DNA from: Acetivibrio alkalicellulosi
GTDB lineage: Bacteria > Bacillota > Clostridia > Acetivibrionales > Acetivibrionaceae
Direction: 5' to 3'
Assembly (NCBI GenBank): GCA_008125075.1
Contig: VLTH01000002.1
Coordinates: forward strand, 3,017,024-3,081,023
Length of the DNA stretch: 64,000 bases
Shown here: positions 63,481 through 64,000 of the stretch, one piece after another
Position numbering within the stretch: the stretch's first letter is position 1
Layout of the letters: every line of letters begins with the position of its first letter
Notes under the pieces: model-generated
Database searches by the model: none
What the model saw: the letters and a program-made list of their open reading frames with translations, nothing else
Told to the model about the DNA's origin: nothing
Program-made: the position numbers and the translations under genes

Positions 63481-64000
63481 TTAATTTGAATATTTGCCCA
63501 TAAATAATATTGTATCATATTTTTCATCAGCAATTACAAACATAAAAGGCCTGTTTGCTACAAATTCATCTGTTTCAATAAAACCAGGTGGACTAACCCC
63601 TATCACAGTATAACCTGCTGCTACTGTTCCCTCTTCATTAACTTTTACCACAGCTTTATGTACAACACTACTTATATGTGCACCATCGACAGAAAATTCA
63701 GGGAAATCTGCGTCATATTCATTAAATGCTTTTTCTACTCCTAAGGCAACTAAACTATCTTTTAAGTCTTTACCACCATATTCAATTTCAAACCTTGGCA
63801 ATTCAAGTGAAACTCTTTGTTTTCTCATTCTATTTTTAATTTCACTCCACTTAGCTACATCAATGTCTCCAATAAAATCATTTATTGAAGTCCCTTCGTC
63901 AGGAAGAATACAATACATAGCTACTTCACCATTTCCATAGGGCACTCTGACAGCCTTATATCCATCACCTTCAACAAAATCCATACTGCCTGTCTTTTTC
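63481..64000 (-). CDS. Serpin family protein, C-terminal part (5' end beyond window)
   Basis: The open frame runs to the window edge with no reliable start: the residues before the first Met in view are KKTGS, so at least 172 residues are visible. It matches the second half of a serpin: YKAVRVPYGNGEVAMYCILPD, LELPRFEIEYGG, LKDSLVALGVEKAF, then VVHKAVVKVNEEGTVAAG. The reactive loop follows (YTVIGVSPPGFIETDEF, hinge EEGTVAAG intact, so probably inhibitory) and the end is RPFMFVIADEKYDTILFMGK. Clostridial cellulosome serpins carry a dockerin, which if present would lie in the part not seen. P1 is not certain, near VIGV. A terminator follows. Confidence 0.93.
   Translation of the reverse strand, partial: KKTGSMDFVEGDGYKAVRVPYGNGEVAMYCILPDEGTSINDFIGDIDVAKWSEIKNRMRKQRVSLELPRFEIEYGGKDLKDSLVALGVEKAFNEYDADFPEFSVDGAHISSVVHKAVVKVNEEGTVAAGYTVIGVSPPGFIETDEFVANRPFMFVIADEKYDTILFMGKYSN

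Overview
The window is low-GC, AT-rich DNA from a spore-forming, flagellated, cellulolytic Clostridia-type anaerobe, probably of the Acetivibrio/Ruminiclostridium (cellulosome-producing) kind. The reasons are type I dockerins on two secreted proteins, an XynZ-like feruloyl esterase/GH10 xylanase, an SLH-anchored GH5 cellulase, a serpin, flagellar genes, YheC/YheD-type spore-coat ATP-grasp genes and strong AGGAGG ribosome sites. The species cannot be named from the sequence alone. No rRNA, tRNA, CRISPR array or transposase gene was seen.

Layout. 1-2.9 kb: end of a flagellar cluster on the minus strand (fliD cut by the window edge, flaG, a flagellar-locus hypothetical). 3.2-5.3 kb: a Cof-type phosphatase and an OFA-family transporter. 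5.3-8.0 kb: a GntR regulator with an ABC ATPase and permease, transcribed from a promoter whose -10 lies inside a perfect 15-bp palindrome. 8.2-14.6 kb: xynZ followed on the same strand by an LplB/LplC/lipoprotein-type oligosaccharide importer. 15.1-21.6 kb: a response regulator, a convergent histidine kinase and a MacB/Bce-like FtsX permease plus ATPase. 21.6-24.5 kb: a decaying nonribosomal peptide locus (frameshifted, 3'-truncated adenylation domain and an MFS exporter with an in-frame stop). 24.8-31.9 kb: a complete Bat-type operon (MoxR, DUF58, membrane protein, two VWA proteins, TPR protein, BatD).

32-45 kb is the most unusual part: a minus-strand surface-glycan locus (glucose-1-phosphate cytidylyltransferase, CDP-glucose dehydratase-like protein, a GT2, three tandem paralogous GT-A glycosyltransferases, an ATP-grasp protein and a HAD protein). 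Next to it is a divergent pair of paralogous small proteins, one carrying a 55-residue threonine-rich tract and a Cys-rich tail. A second operon follows, with two YheC/YheD-type ATP-grasp proteins and a radical-SAM aminomutase whose substrate residues match glutamate 2,3-aminomutase rather than lysine 2,3-aminomutase. I read this as a spore-surface modification locus. The role is inferred.

45.7-50.4 kb: a cytoplasmic parvulin and a NatA/NatB-like ABC-2 exporter with two permeases. 51-54.6 kb: the 1208-residue GH5 cellulase with three binding modules and three SLH repeats. 55.3-59.6 kb: two tandem paralogous soluble proteins that join a LacI-type sugar-binding domain directly to a histidine kinase. 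60-61.3 kb: a secreted PHP-family protein ending in a dockerin. 61.3-63.1 kb: a metal protein (HMA, DsbD/TauE-like membrane domain, two cupredoxin-like domains). 63.5 kb to the end: the C-terminal part of a serpin. Several small interspersed hairpin repeats (families A, B and C, plus one 87-bp inverted-repeat element) fill many of the intergenic gaps.
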